From Olsenella intestinalis (lineage in GTDB: Bacteria > Actinomycetota > Coriobacteriia > Coriobacteriales > Atopobiaceae): a stretch of DNA of 64,000 nt. The stretch spans positions 1,011,501 to 1,075,500 of the forward strand of contig NZ_JALGRK010000001.1 in NCBI RefSeq assembly GCF_023276655.1. The letters run 5' to 3'. Below, in pieces: positions 20,444 through 29,768 of the stretch (position 1 is the stretch's first letter; each line of letters begins with the position of its first letter). The translations under genes were made by a program, and so were the position numbers. Below the pieces are notes generated by a model. The model did no database searches, was not told the origin of the DNA, and worked only from the letters and a program-made list of their open reading frames with translations.

Positions 20444-20575
20444 GTTAGTATGTACATTACGTCGTGGATTCCAGTGTACTGCGGTGTATTCCAGTTTACT
20501 TACGAGTCATTGTTTCCGCAGCTAAATCTATGTATACTAATTGTATACAGGGGAAATATTGTTGGAGTGTCCTAC

Positions 20576-20614
20576 CCCGGAGGTCGTAGGTTCAAATCCT
20601 GCCCCCGCGACCAA
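20576..20614 (+). repeat. Right attachment-site copy (39-bp direct repeat)
   Basis: Identical to 10019-10057. Confidence 0.95.
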
Positions 20615-20622
20615 CATTGACG

Positions 20623-20644
20623 CAGGCCCTTCGGGGCCTGTTTT
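20623..20644 (+). terminator. Rho-independent terminator beyond right att, possibly the pre-insertion tRNA terminator
   Basis: CAGGCCC-TTC-GGGGCCTG followed by TTTTCG. Confidence 0.75.
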
Positions 20645-20726
20645 CGTTTATATAGGCTGCGCCTGACAGAGTGTCTTGATGCTGTCGCTTTGCTCTAAAA
20701 AAGGCAACGACAGGAGGAGAAAGTAA

Positions 20727-21368
20727 ATGCCGAAAGCAAACTCCGAGACTGACTTTCGCGTCATGATGGAGAATGACGACGTCGATCATGTCATAGGCGA
20801 TCCGTCTGACTTTGCCATTGGGTACAGGTTCATCGGCGATGACAGATTCACCGTTCTCTCAATGTATGCGAGAGACAGGAATCTGCTGGGCTTCACGGAA
20901 GAGGGCGAGCACTGCACAACCCGCTGGGCCTATCTCGAAGGCCTCGTCGCGTGGCTCAAGTCATTCGCTGACAATATGGTAAACGATCCATATCCATTGG
21001 AAGTCGAGGGCGAGTTTGCGGCGCAGAAAGATGATGCGGCACGCGAGTTCGACTCCAAAGACATGAAAGCGTTCGACGCCTACTTCGACCTGATCAACAC
21101 ATGGGCATGGAATCACACCTGGAGTCATGAGAGCGGCGGCGCGGTTCTCTCCCACATGTACTTCGAGTACAAGGCTGGCATGGTCGAGCTCTCGTGGGAC
21201 AATCGCGATGACGACTCGCACTACGTCTTCGACTGCGAGTGCGGCGGCACGCGTGTAGAGGCCAAGACGTTCAGGGCGGTCGTGCTCGAGTTCGTCGATG
21301 CCTACGAGAGGCACTGGGGCATCAAGGTTGACGATGACGGTACCTGGTTGCGGAAGAGCCGTGCCTAG
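20727..21368 (+). CDS. Hypothetical acidic protein (immunity-protein-like composition)
   Basis: 213-aa ORF with GGAGGAG-type RBS; no firm family. Confidence 0.6.
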   Translation: MPKANSETDFRVMMENDDVDHVIGDPSDFAIGYRFIGDDRFTVLSMYARDRNLLGFTEEGEHCTTRWAYLEGLVAWLKSFADNMVNDPYPLEVEGEFAAQKDDAAREFDSKDMKAFDAYFDLINTWAWNHTWSHESGGAVLSHMYFEYKAGMVELSWDNRDDDSHYVFDCECGGTRVEAKTFRAVVLEFVDAYERHWGIKVDDDGTWLRKSRA

Positions 21369-21475
21369 TAAGAAGGGCTGATAGCATGAACGAACGGGGT
21401 TGCGCTCGCTGACGAATGATATTGAGGACCTCGTCCCCGGCGTCGAGGGGACCATTGTCCATAAGTACAACGACG

Positions 21476-21820
21476 ATGAGCGACCACGTGCAGGCCTGGC
21501 GCACGGAGACGCACGCCGTCAAGACCGCCAGGGGCGAGCCCGTGTACGAGGACAGGCCGAGGTACGAGATGCAGCCCGCAGTTCTGTCCTCCGACGGCCA
21601 CGTCATCTGGGTAAATGACTATCCCTGGGAAGGCGCCGGGGAGAACGAGGCCCATGCGGCCGCGATCTCCGAGTACATGAACAAGTATTGCGACGAACAT
21701 GGCGTGTTTCCTATCTGGGGGGCCGACTCGACTCAACCGTCTCGTGGGATACGACTGCGTGCAGGTCGGCACGACCCACCACCCCGCCGTCACCGAAACC
21801 GTGGCCCGCTGCCTCGGCTG
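21476..21820 (+). pseudogene. Small hypothetical protein with +1 frameshift in a G6 run
   Basis: MSDHVQAWRTETHAVKTARGEPVYEDRPRYEMQPAVL...GVFPIWG in one frame, continuing GPTRLNRLVGYDCVQVGTTHHPAVTETVARCLG-stop in another after 21717-21722. Confidence 0.55.
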
Positions 21821-21967
21821 AGGGGCGACGAGGTAGGGCGCGGCGACAGTCACCACATGCCTTGCCCGCAACGAGCCCGATGTCACAGGGACCCCACCTT
21901 CCCCGAAGAGAGGGAGGTGGGGTCCACCCGTGTCTTTGACCTCAATTATTGTCTAGGCAAGGCGTAC

Positions 21968-24900
21968 CTACGACAAACCGTACCAGCCTATGTTCTCGTC
22001 GTTCCAGCCGAGCGACACCAGACAGTCACGCTCGTAGGCGCTGGCCGTGAAATGGTGACTGTTCGAGGAGGCGTAGGGGTTATAGAGGCGGTAGATCGGC
22101 ACGCTTTCGGCCTCGTCTGAATACCAGCCCGTGCCCTCGTCGTTCCAGCCCAGGCTTAGGAGGCAGTCGCGCTCGAACGCGCTCATCGTGTAGTGGTGCT
22201 CGCCGGCATACGGGTTGTAGAGTCGGTAAACCGGAATGCCGGACTCAGGAGCCGTCCAAGCCTCGCCCTCGTAGGTCCATCCCGCGGCAGCAACGGCGTC
22301 GCGCTCGTATTCAGATGCCGTGAAGAAGTGCTCGCCGCTATATGGGTTGTACAGGCGGTACAAGGTGCCCTTCGCGGGCTCGGGCGCCGGCGCAGGCTCA
22401 GTGATGGTGTACTTTGCGCCCTCGCCGAGAGTCACCGCGTAGTTGGGGTTGGACGTGCCTCCGGAAAGCGTGATGGGATACTCTCCCACATTCGAACTAC
22501 TGGTAGCCGTGGTGGAGGCAGTGATACCGAGAGATGCCAGGGTATCGCCTTCGGCGAGCGTGGTTGACCCATCGAGGCCGTAGGTGAGCTCGACCATGGC
22601 CTCGCCTTTACGACTCGATTTGTCGTCTGCCTTGACGACGATGGGGCGCGGTAGGATCGAGGCCGTAATCGGGCTGGAAGGCATCTCCGCCTCGTAGTTC
22701 GCCGAGCCCTCGCCGGCAAGGCTTACACTGCTGGCGTCGAGAGTGATTTCCTTGCCCTCGCCGACATTCGGATCTGCGAACGCACCACTTATTTGCATTG
22801 TCACGACATCGCCTTCGAGCACTCCTTCGTTCACGGCGGCGGACACGTTTGCGTCCCTCGTGCCGTCGTAGGTCTTGTTCTCGGCGGTCACGGTGGCGGC
22901 GATGGTCTTCTTGGCTATAGCGAAATCGTTCGTGCAGACGCCGCCCTTGTGGTAGGTCGACTCGAGCACGGTTGCTCGCACGGTGTACTCGCCGGCCTGG
23001 AGGGGAGTATCTTCGACATAGGCGTCGTCATCGGCGTCCTTCTCCTTGTACTCGTAGGTCACCGTGCACCCGCCGGGGTTCGACCCGTCGGCGAGCACGG
23101 GCACGTTGGCCGTGCCGCCGTAGGTCCAGCCGTCGATGGAGACGCTGGGGCTGATGTCCTTCTTGTCGACCGTGATGGAGTCCGTTACCGCCGCGCCGAT
23201 CGTGGTACCGCCGCTCGGCTCATACCATGCCATGATCATGGCAGAGCCGGGATTCTTGACCGTGACGGTCACCGTGTTTGAGCCGCTAGGCGGATCTGTT
23301 ATCGCAGGAACCTCGAGCACGTCGGGGTCGCTGCTGTACCAGTACCAGTCGCTCGCCTCGCCTTGCTCGCCGTTCACGGTGGCGGTCAGGGTGAAGGCTT
23401 CGTCGCCATAGGTCTTGGAGTCGGGGACGCCATCTATGGTCACCGCCTTCACTTCCCTCTTAGTGGGCAACACGACGACGTTGATGGTCGAATCCTCGTA
23501 GTTCTCGGATGTCACGGTCACAGACAGGGTGATTTCCCGCACGGCCTCGGGTATGTCGGTCGCCGTTGATGGGATCTTGAGCGCGGCCGTAACCTTGCCG
23601 TCCGAGCCTACATGAGAGGTAAACGACGTGACGCCCTCGGGTAATGTGGTTGAGCCATCCGCGTATTTGGTCGTGATGCCCTTGTAGGCCAGCGTGCCCG
23701 CATCGCTGGGCATCATGCCCGCCAAAGGCTGCTCGATGCTGGTCACCCAAGCAGAATCAGCGTCACTGGAAGACAAGACTCCCATAACGTTGGTGCTCCT
23801 GGTCAGCCCGTCCGCCTTGGTGATGGTGTACGTGCCGCCCTCGGCGAAGAAGACATTGTAGTTGCCATTGCCTGTGCCCCCGGAAAGCGTGATGGGATAC
23901 TCGCCCACATCCGAGCTGCTGCTGGCCGCAGTGGAGGCGGTGATACCAAGAGATGCAGAGGTATCTTCGCCAACGAGTCCGCTGGAGCTGTCGGGGCTTT
24001 CGAGGCTGTAGGTGAGCTCGGCGATAGCCTGGCCGTGCTTACTCGTCTTGTCGTCCGCCTTGACGTAGACGGGACGCGGCTGAATCGAAGCCGTAGGCTC
24101 TTCAGATATCACTGCCTCATAGCTCGCCACATCCGCAACGGGGTAGGTGACGTCGGTGGCGTCGAGCGTGATTGGTTTGTTCTGGCCAGCGCTCGAATCT
24201 TCGAACCTGCCCTTGAGGCCAGGGAACGTCACGGAGCCATCTTCATAAACCACGGTGCCTTCTAGCAAGTCGCCATCAACCAGGTCGCTGGCTTTCATGG
24301 CAGCAACCACGGTCGCATCGGCTGTGCCATCGTAGGTCTTATCCTCGGCAACCACGGTGACAGGGACTTTTTTCGGGGCTATGGAAAAGTCCTTCGTGCA
24401 GGTGGCGCCCAGGTAGTTGTCCGTCTCGGCAACCGTAGCCGTGACGGTGTATGTGCCTGCCTGTGTTGGGGCGTCGGCGGAGGGCCCGAAGGCCGTCTCA
24501 CCGCTGGTTGTGCCGCTATAGGAATAGGTCACCGCGCCTTTGCCGGTGTTGCCGGTAACGCTGGGCGCCTTGGCCGCCTCGCCATAGGTCCACCCATCGA
24601 TGGAGACGCTGGGGCTGATGCTCGCCTTGTTGACCGTGATGGGTTCCGTTGTCGCCGCGCCGATGTATTGACGCGCGGGATCGCTCGGCTCGTACCATGC
24701 CATGATCATGGCGGAGCCGGGGCCCTTGACCGTGACGGGCATCTCGTTCGAGCCCGTGTTCGCGACCTCGAGCACGTTGGGGTCGCTGCTGTACCAGTAC
24801 CAGTCGCTCGCTTCGCCTTGCTCGCCATCCACGGTGGCGGTCAGGGTGAAGGCGTCGTCGCCATAGGTCTTGGAGCCGGGGGCGCCCGCTATGGTCACCG

Positions 24901-26521
24901 TCTTTTCTGTCCTCTTCGTGGGCACCACGACGACGTTGATGGTCGAATCCTCGTAGTTCTGGGATCTCACGGTCAAGGGCAGGGTGATTTCCCGCACGGC
25001 CTCGGGTATGTCGGTCGCCGTTGACGGGATCTCGAGCCTGGCCGTGACCTTGCCGTCCGAGTCCACATGAGAAGTAAACGACGTGACGCCGGCGGGCAAT
25101 GTGGTTGTGCCATCCGCGTATTTGACCTCGCCGGCCTCGTAGGCCAGCGCGCCCGCGTCGCTGGGCATCATGCCCGCCAAAGGCTGCTCGACGCTGGCCA
25201 CCCAGGCAGTATCTGCATCACTGGTAGACAAGACTCCCATAATGCGAACGTCCTGAGTGGACGCCGCGCCCTTGGCAATGGTGAAGTCCTTGGTCGCGGT
25301 CCCTCCGCTGTACAACTCGGTGTCGTCAATGGATGCCCGCACGGTATACTCGCCCGCATCTGTCGGCTTGGTCGCGGTGTACGTGTCGTCGCCTGCGCCC
25401 TTGACCTTGTATTCGTAGGTCACCGTGCCGTTGCCGGTGTTGCCGGTGACGGTGGGCGTCTTGGCCTCTTCTCCGTAGGTCCACCCCTCCATATCGACGG
25501 TTGGGCTGATGGTGCCCTTGCCAATTGTCACCTCAATGCACTGCGGTGCCACCTCACTACGTCCCTGGCCGACGTAACTAGCGCTGCGGCCAGCATAGTT
25601 ATGGGTCCTCCACCACACGTAGTACGTGCCGGGATCAACTGCTCTCGGACACCCAGTCCACCACTCGTTCCAATTCGGTCCGGACTCAGTTCCAGGGCAA
25701 TATTGCATCTGTCCGCCGACTGAGACACTTCCCGGATAGAGTAGCGTCTGCTTGGTGCCGTTGGCAGTCAGAGTGGTCTTGGCGACGGGGGCAGCATAGT
25801 CTGGTTCCGGCGCATTCATCCCGTAGTTGCAGGTGAAGACTTTTCCCGAATAGCTCGATGGATTCCACACATTGATGCTCCCGCCTATTCCGCCGGATCC
25901 GGTGAGCGTGAAGGGGTCGCGCTTTGGAAGCTGAATATGCGCAGTCATCTCAACTCTGTCTGCGAAGTTTGTTGCGAGTACCTCAACCTTATCGCCCTTT
26001 TTTGGGTTCTCGACGGTCGTCTCTCCCACTTTCGTGCCGCTCTTGTCGAACAGCTTAATGTCCAGCGAGCTCAAGTTGTAAACTCTGTAGCCAGCCGAGT
26101 ACTGAATCGTCCAAAAGCTGACTTCGTATTTGTACTTGTCGAAAACCCTTACGGGCACATCCACGGAGGTTTGCGCATAGGCATCGGTTTCCGCTGCGGT
26201 TGCAGTGACGTAGGCTACGTTGTCTGACGGAGCGGACTTGATCGTGAGCTCTCCGGTCGACTCGTTCACGGCGATGTAGTTCTCGCTACCACTCTTGACG
26301 GCGTAGCTGAGCGCGCCACCGCCCTCAACCACCTTGGCGTCGATGTTTTTCCCCGTATCGGATGTGAAAACAGACATGACGGTCGCCTGAATGGCTTGCG
26401 GCGGCTTGCTGCTGGCCGCCTGGAGCTCACCGCCTTCTGCAAGCGCAAGGCCCGGCATCAGACCTAGGGCCATCGCCAGCCCAAGTAGGATGCCCATGAT
26501 CCGCATCTTCCTCGACTCCAT
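21968..26521 (-). CDS. Large secreted surface protein with MBG/YDG-type repeats and C-terminal YRLYNPYSGEHF (DUF5648-like) repeats
   Basis: Signal peptide MRIMGILLGLAMALGLMPGLALA; repeated VTAENKTYDGTRDANV / SKTYGDDAFTLTATV modules; three C-terminal YRLYNPYxG repeats. Confidence 0.85.
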   Translation of the reverse strand: MESRKMRIMGILLGLAMALGLMPGLALAEGGELQAASSKPPQAIQATVMSVFTSDTGKNIDAKVVEGGGALSYAVKSGSENYIAVNESTGELTIKSAPSDNVAYVTATAAETDAYAQTSVDVPVRVFDKYKYEVSFWTIQYSAGYRVYNLSSLDIKLFDKSGTKVGETTVENPKKGDKVEVLATNFADRVEMTAHIQLPKRDPFTLTGSGGIGGSINVWNPSSYSGKVFTCNYGMNAPEPDYAAPVAKTTLTANGTKQTLLYPGSVSVGGQMQYCPGTESGPNWNEWWTGCPRAVDPGTYYVWWRTHNYAGRSASYVGQGRSEVAPQCIEVTIGKGTISPTVDMEGWTYGEEAKTPTVTGNTGNGTVTYEYKVKGAGDDTYTATKPTDAGEYTVRASIDDTELYSGGTATKDFTIAKGAASTQDVRIMGVLSTSDADTAWVASVEQPLAGMMPSDAGALAYEAGEVKYADGTTTLPAGVTSFTSHVDSDGKVTARLEIPSTATDIPEAVREITLPLTVRSQNYEDSTINVVVVPTKRTEKTVTIAGAPGSKTYGDDAFTLTATVDGEQGEASDWYWYSSDPNVLEVANTGSNEMPVTVKGPGSAMIMAWYEPSDPARQYIGAATTEPITVNKASISPSVSIDGWTYGEAAKAPSVTGNTGKGAVTYSYSGTTSGETAFGPSADAPTQAGTYTVTATVAETDNYLGATCTKDFSIAPKKVPVTVVAEDKTYDGTADATVVAAMKASDLVDGDLLEGTVVYEDGSVTFPGLKGRFEDSSAGQNKPITLDATDVTYPVADVASYEAVISEEPTASIQPRPVYVKADDKTSKHGQAIAELTYSLESPDSSSGLVGEDTSASLGITASTAASSSSDVGEYPITLSGGTGNGNYNVFFAEGGTYTITKADGLTRSTNVMGVLSSSDADSAWVTSIEQPLAGMMPSDAGTLAYKGITTKYADGSTTLPEGVTSFTSHVGSDGKVTAALKIPSTATDIPEAVREITLSVTVTSENYEDSTINVVVLPTKREVKAVTIDGVPDSKTYGDEAFTLTATVNGEQGEASDWYWYSSDPDVLEVPAITDPPSGSNTVTVTVKNPGSAMIMAWYEPSGGTTIGAAVTDSITVDKKDISPSVSIDGWTYGGTANVPVLADGSNPGGCTVTYEYKEKDADDDAYVEDTPLQAGEYTVRATVLESTYHKGGVCTNDFAIAKKTIAATVTAENKTYDGTRDANVSAAVNEGVLEGDVVTMQISGAFADPNVGEGKEITLDASSVSLAGEGSANYEAEMPSSPITASILPRPIVVKADDKSSRKGEAMVELTYGLDGSTTLAEGDTLASLGITASTTATSSSNVGEYPITLSGGTSNPNYAVTLGEGAKYTITEPAPAPEPAKGTLYRLYNPYSGEHFFTASEYERDAVAAAGWTYEGEAWTAPESGIPVYRLYNPYAGEHHYTMSAFERDCLLSLGWNDEGTGWYSDEAESVPIYRLYNPYASSNSHHFTASAYERDCLVSLGWNDENIGWYGLS

Positions 26522-26833
26522 GGCAGTCCTCCTTCTGTTGCCGTCGCTGCCGCTTGCATTGCAGCCTTAAGCGCACGTCCTCTCCGCGACGGCTACCACA
26601 CCCGACGACCATCAGTTGCAGACTCAGAATCTATGCTACGAAAAATGCAGCATAACTGCCTCGAAACATTGGCTGGCTGTTGCCATTTGACCTCAAACGG
26701 CTCGACACAAGAAGGGATTCAGAACGTTGTCCAGCATGGCCGTCTGCCCCTGCCCACAAGGAAGGACCCCCGACGTGTTCCCATGGCTTTGTCAAACGGG
26801 ACGCCCGTTTGAAAGTAGCATGTTTGATGCCGT

Positions 26834-26890
26834 GGCTCTCCGTTCTCATAATCCGGAGGTTGTTGGTACAAACCCAGTTCCCGCGACCGA
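26834..26890 (+). pseudogene. Degenerate tRNA-fMet 3'-end remnant (putative fossil att site)
   Basis: TCTCATAATCCGGAGGTTGTTGGTACAAACCCAGTTCCCGCGACC; about 30/39 identical to the att repeat; followed by GGCCTTTCGGGGCTG resembling the flank at 20624-20640. Confidence 0.75.
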
Positions 26891-27083
26891 CTATGTGCTG
26901 GCCTTTCGGGGCTGTTCGGGGTCGCCTGTCATGCGATGACGGACGAGGCTCTTCTCGCCCGCGTGCGCCATGGCGCCTTTCCTCTACGCGAACGGCCGTT
27001 GGTTCGGTTCGCAAATCGGCTCCGAGCCGCCCGCAGGTAAAATGAAAGCATCGGTTCGCAAGCGTTTGGGAGGGGTGGGACCT

Positions 27084-27761
27084 ATGCGGAAATCCCTGGT
27101 AAGCGTTTTGTCGTGCTGCGCGCTCATGTTGGCGTTGGGCCTTGCCGGCTGCGGTGGCAACGCCTCGCCCTCGACTCTTGCGCAATCCGGTGGCGACAAG
27201 CCGGCCGACACCAGCGTCGAAGACGCCGCGAAGGCCGAGTACGACCGCGCGAGCGCCCTGTTCGGCGAGGGCAAGTTCTACAGTGCGAAGCAGGCCTTCG
27301 AGAAGAGCGCCTACGGCGACTGGGAGCAGCGCGCCGCCGCATGCGTGCAGGTCATGCCCGAGACTGGCGAGCTCTTCCACGACCCCGACATGGCCAGCGA
27401 CAGCATGATCCTCGAATTCGTCGTCAACGAGGAGGACGCCAACAAGGGCTGCTACATCTCGGTATTCACCAAGGACAACAAGCTGGCCGAGACCCTGTTC
27501 ATCAAGGGAGGCGGCACCGTCCAGACGTGGCTGCCGGGCGGCGAGTACTCCGTGAAGGATTCCATCGGAACCGAGTGGTACGGGGAGAACGAGCAGTTCG
27601 GTCCCAACGGCTATTACGAGACGATGGTCTTCGACGAGGTCGAGGGGGCTCCCAACCTGACCGTGCTCGAAGACGGCTACCAGTACACGGTCACGATCAA
27701 CGGCACGCGCGGCGTGGGTCAGACCGTCGGCTCCACGGAGGGAAGCTGGGACAACCGCTAG
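27084..27761 (+). CDS. Putative lipoprotein
   Basis: Lipobox LGLAGCGG after MRKSLVSVLSCCALMLALG. Confidence 0.7.
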   Translation: MRKSLVSVLSCCALMLALGLAGCGGNASPSTLAQSGGDKPADTSVEDAAKAEYDRASALFGEGKFYSAKQAFEKSAYGDWEQRAAACVQVMPETGELFHDPDMASDSMILEFVVNEEDANKGCYISVFTKDNKLAETLFIKGGGTVQTWLPGGEYSVKDSIGTEWYGENEQFGPNGYYETMVFDEVEGAPNLTVLEDGYQYTVTINGTRGVGQTVGSTEGSWDNR

Positions 27762-28121
27762 CGGTCGCTGGCGTGACCAGGCTGCGCTCGACGAGCATCA
27801 CGCGTCCCCCCCATGATGGCGTGCATCACCCGGCTCCGCGACGAGCACGACCCCCACATGCGCGTGGAGCGGTTTGCCGACCCGGAGGAAGATGACCAAG
27901 ACAGGTGCCTCATCAGGGAATAGGGGACGACTGTCGGCGCCCCACCGCCGCGCATGCCGACGTGAACCCTGCCGAGGCCTTCGATGTCGGAGGCCTCGCT
28001 GCCGACGTCATGTATGCCGTTTGGCATTTGCGAAGGGGCGCGTTGCGCGACACGAGCGCCTGGCGCGCGTATCGACAGAACCAGGCAGGCGACATGTCTT
28101 CTTTTAGTAAAGGCATGAACA

Positions 28122-28664
28122 GTGGCCGCAACGGCCTTTTGGCTAGTTGCCGCACGTGAGGGGCTTGGTGCCCATATGCCACTTACCCATCCCAAGGTTT
28201 ACTGCCTTCTTGTCGCGAACATATTCAAGCCCGTCAAGTTCGCGGGCCCGGCCCGCCCGGGCGTGCGGCACTGCTGCAACTGCACCCACACCATGGTCGC
28301 GGTGACCTCCGACGGCGAGGTCATGCCCTGCAGCCAGATGTCGGGCTTCTTCCTGAAGGACCAGATCAGCCTGGGCAACGTGCGCGAGACGCCGCTGGCG
28401 GAGCTGCTCGGTGACGGCGCGTACACGAGGACGGCGAACATGACCGTGGGGGACCTCGCCGGCAGCGCGTGCGCGACGTGTGAGCACCTCGACTACTGCG
28501 GCGGGGGATGCCGCGCCCTGGGCCTGCTCTTCTCGGGCAGGCGCGACCTCTCGGGCCTCACCTGCAGGGACGTCACCAAGTGCCGCTACTTCGAGGGTGG
28601 CTGGTACGAGAAGATCGTGCGGTCCCTGCCCGGGTGGACGAACCTGAGCCAGATCGGGTCCTAG
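28122..28664 (+). pseudogene. C-terminal SPASM fragment of a radical SAM protein
   Basis: CCNCTHTMVAVTSDGEVMPCSQM... CATCEHLDYCGGGCRALG; no radical SAM CxxxCxxC core upstream. Confidence 0.75.
28608..28664 (+). repeat. Direct repeat copy 1 (radical SAM gene 3' end)
   Basis: GAGAAGATCGTGCGGTCCCTGCCCGGGTGGACGAACCTGAGCCAGATCGGGTCCTAG, near-identical to 29769-29825. Confidence 0.9.
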
Positions 28665-28789
28665 CCGCCCTGGGCCCTCGGCGACCCCTCGGTGGATCCG
28701 TCGCCGGCGTCGGAGGTCACATTGAATTCTTGCGGCTGCTGGCGTGTGCCCTGGTTACCTTGGCCCTTCTCGCGTTTCTCGGCTGATGG

Positions 28790-29437
28790 TTAGAGCTGTG
28801 CTTCCAGCCCGCTCTTCACCTTCTCCAAATCACTGCATGTGAGGAGCGGGATGAGGGCGTTTATCTCCACGATCTTCTTATCCCACCATTTGAACTCCAG
28901 GAGCAGGTCGATTAACTCGTCGTCAAAACGTTTGCGTAGGATCTTGGCGGGGTTGCCGGCGACGATGGTATAGGGTTCGACGTCTTTCCCCACCACGCTG
29001 TTGGCACCGATAATCGCGCCGTCGCCGATGTGAACGCCTGGCAGGATGACCGCGTTCTGTCCGATCCAGACATCGTTACCGATGACCGTATCGCCTTTGA
29101 GAGGAAGGTCTTCTGGTGACGGAGGGTCCATCTCCCAACCTTCCAGCGTGTAGAACGGGAACGTGGAGACCGCGTTCATCTGGTGGTTCGCGCCGTTCAT
29201 CACGAACTCGACACCTGCGGCTATCTGGCAAAACTTCCCGATGATGAGCTTGTCCCCGTTCCACTCGTAGTGGTGCGTGACGTGGCTCTCGAACTCGGAG
29301 TCCGCGATGTAGGTGAAGTCTCCAACGATGATGTTCGGTCTCGTGATGGTCGGCTTCACATAGATCTCGTTCTCGTAGCCGGCTATGGGGTGAACGGTGT
29401 TCGGGTTCGGCATCTTCCCATTCTTCATCTGGCACAC
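28790..29437 (-). CDS. Vat-like xenobiotic (streptogramin A-type) O-acetyltransferase, left-handed beta-helix
   Basis: KLIIGKFCQIAAGVEFVMNGANHQMNAVSTFPF, GDTVIGNDVWIGQNAVILPGVHIGDGAIIGANSVVGKDVEPYTIVAGNPAKILRKRF. Confidence 0.82.
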   Translation of the reverse strand: MCQMKNGKMPNPNTVHPIAGYENEIYVKPTITRPNIIVGDFTYIADSEFESHVTHHYEWNGDKLIIGKFCQIAAGVEFVMNGANHQMNAVSTFPFYTLEGWEMDPPSPEDLPLKGDTVIGNDVWIGQNAVILPGVHIGDGAIIGANSVVGKDVEPYTIVAGNPAKILRKRFDDELIDLLLEFKWWDKKIVEINALIPLLTCSDLEKVKSGLEAQL

Positions 29438-29768
29438 CTCGTCAGATCCGATTGCAGTTTGTTCTTCTCGGCATTTTAAGTGACGGGGCTTTTTGTGACA
29501 TACGCGGACACTTCACCTGACCTTACCGGCTGGACTATCGGAGGTGACGCATGTGCACGAACGGGCTTGATGAGTATTGGGTGCCGGAGAATGTGAAGGA
29601 CTATCTGTGCAAGCTCGGGTTTGTCCTTCTCCTGGACGACATGGAACCGTGGGTCCGTAGTAGGCAATTAGGATGTTTGGATGCGCTCAATTGGGCAACC
29701 GTGCAAGCTTGCTGGTAGTCGCGATGAAACGATTCGGCAAACCCCGGCCCGAAAACGCCATCGCAGGC

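Larger units (their letters stand above)
10058..20614. mobile_element. Integrative and probably mobilizable element at tRNA-fMet, pipolin-like (family B DNA polymerase + integrase + MobV)
   Basis: Bounded by a 39-bp perfect direct repeat of the tRNA 3' end; encodes Tyr recombinase next to attR, HTH protein, DNA PolB and relaxase. Confidence 0.9.

Noticed and set aside
26834-26890. Functional second tRNA-Met gene
   Set aside because: Only the 3' half resembles tRNA; several stem mismatches and no 5' acceptor/D-arm, so scored as a remnant
27815-28120. Small ORFs between the lipoprotein and SPASM fragment
   Set aside because: Several short frames with partial coding flavour but no supportable start, family or continuous frame
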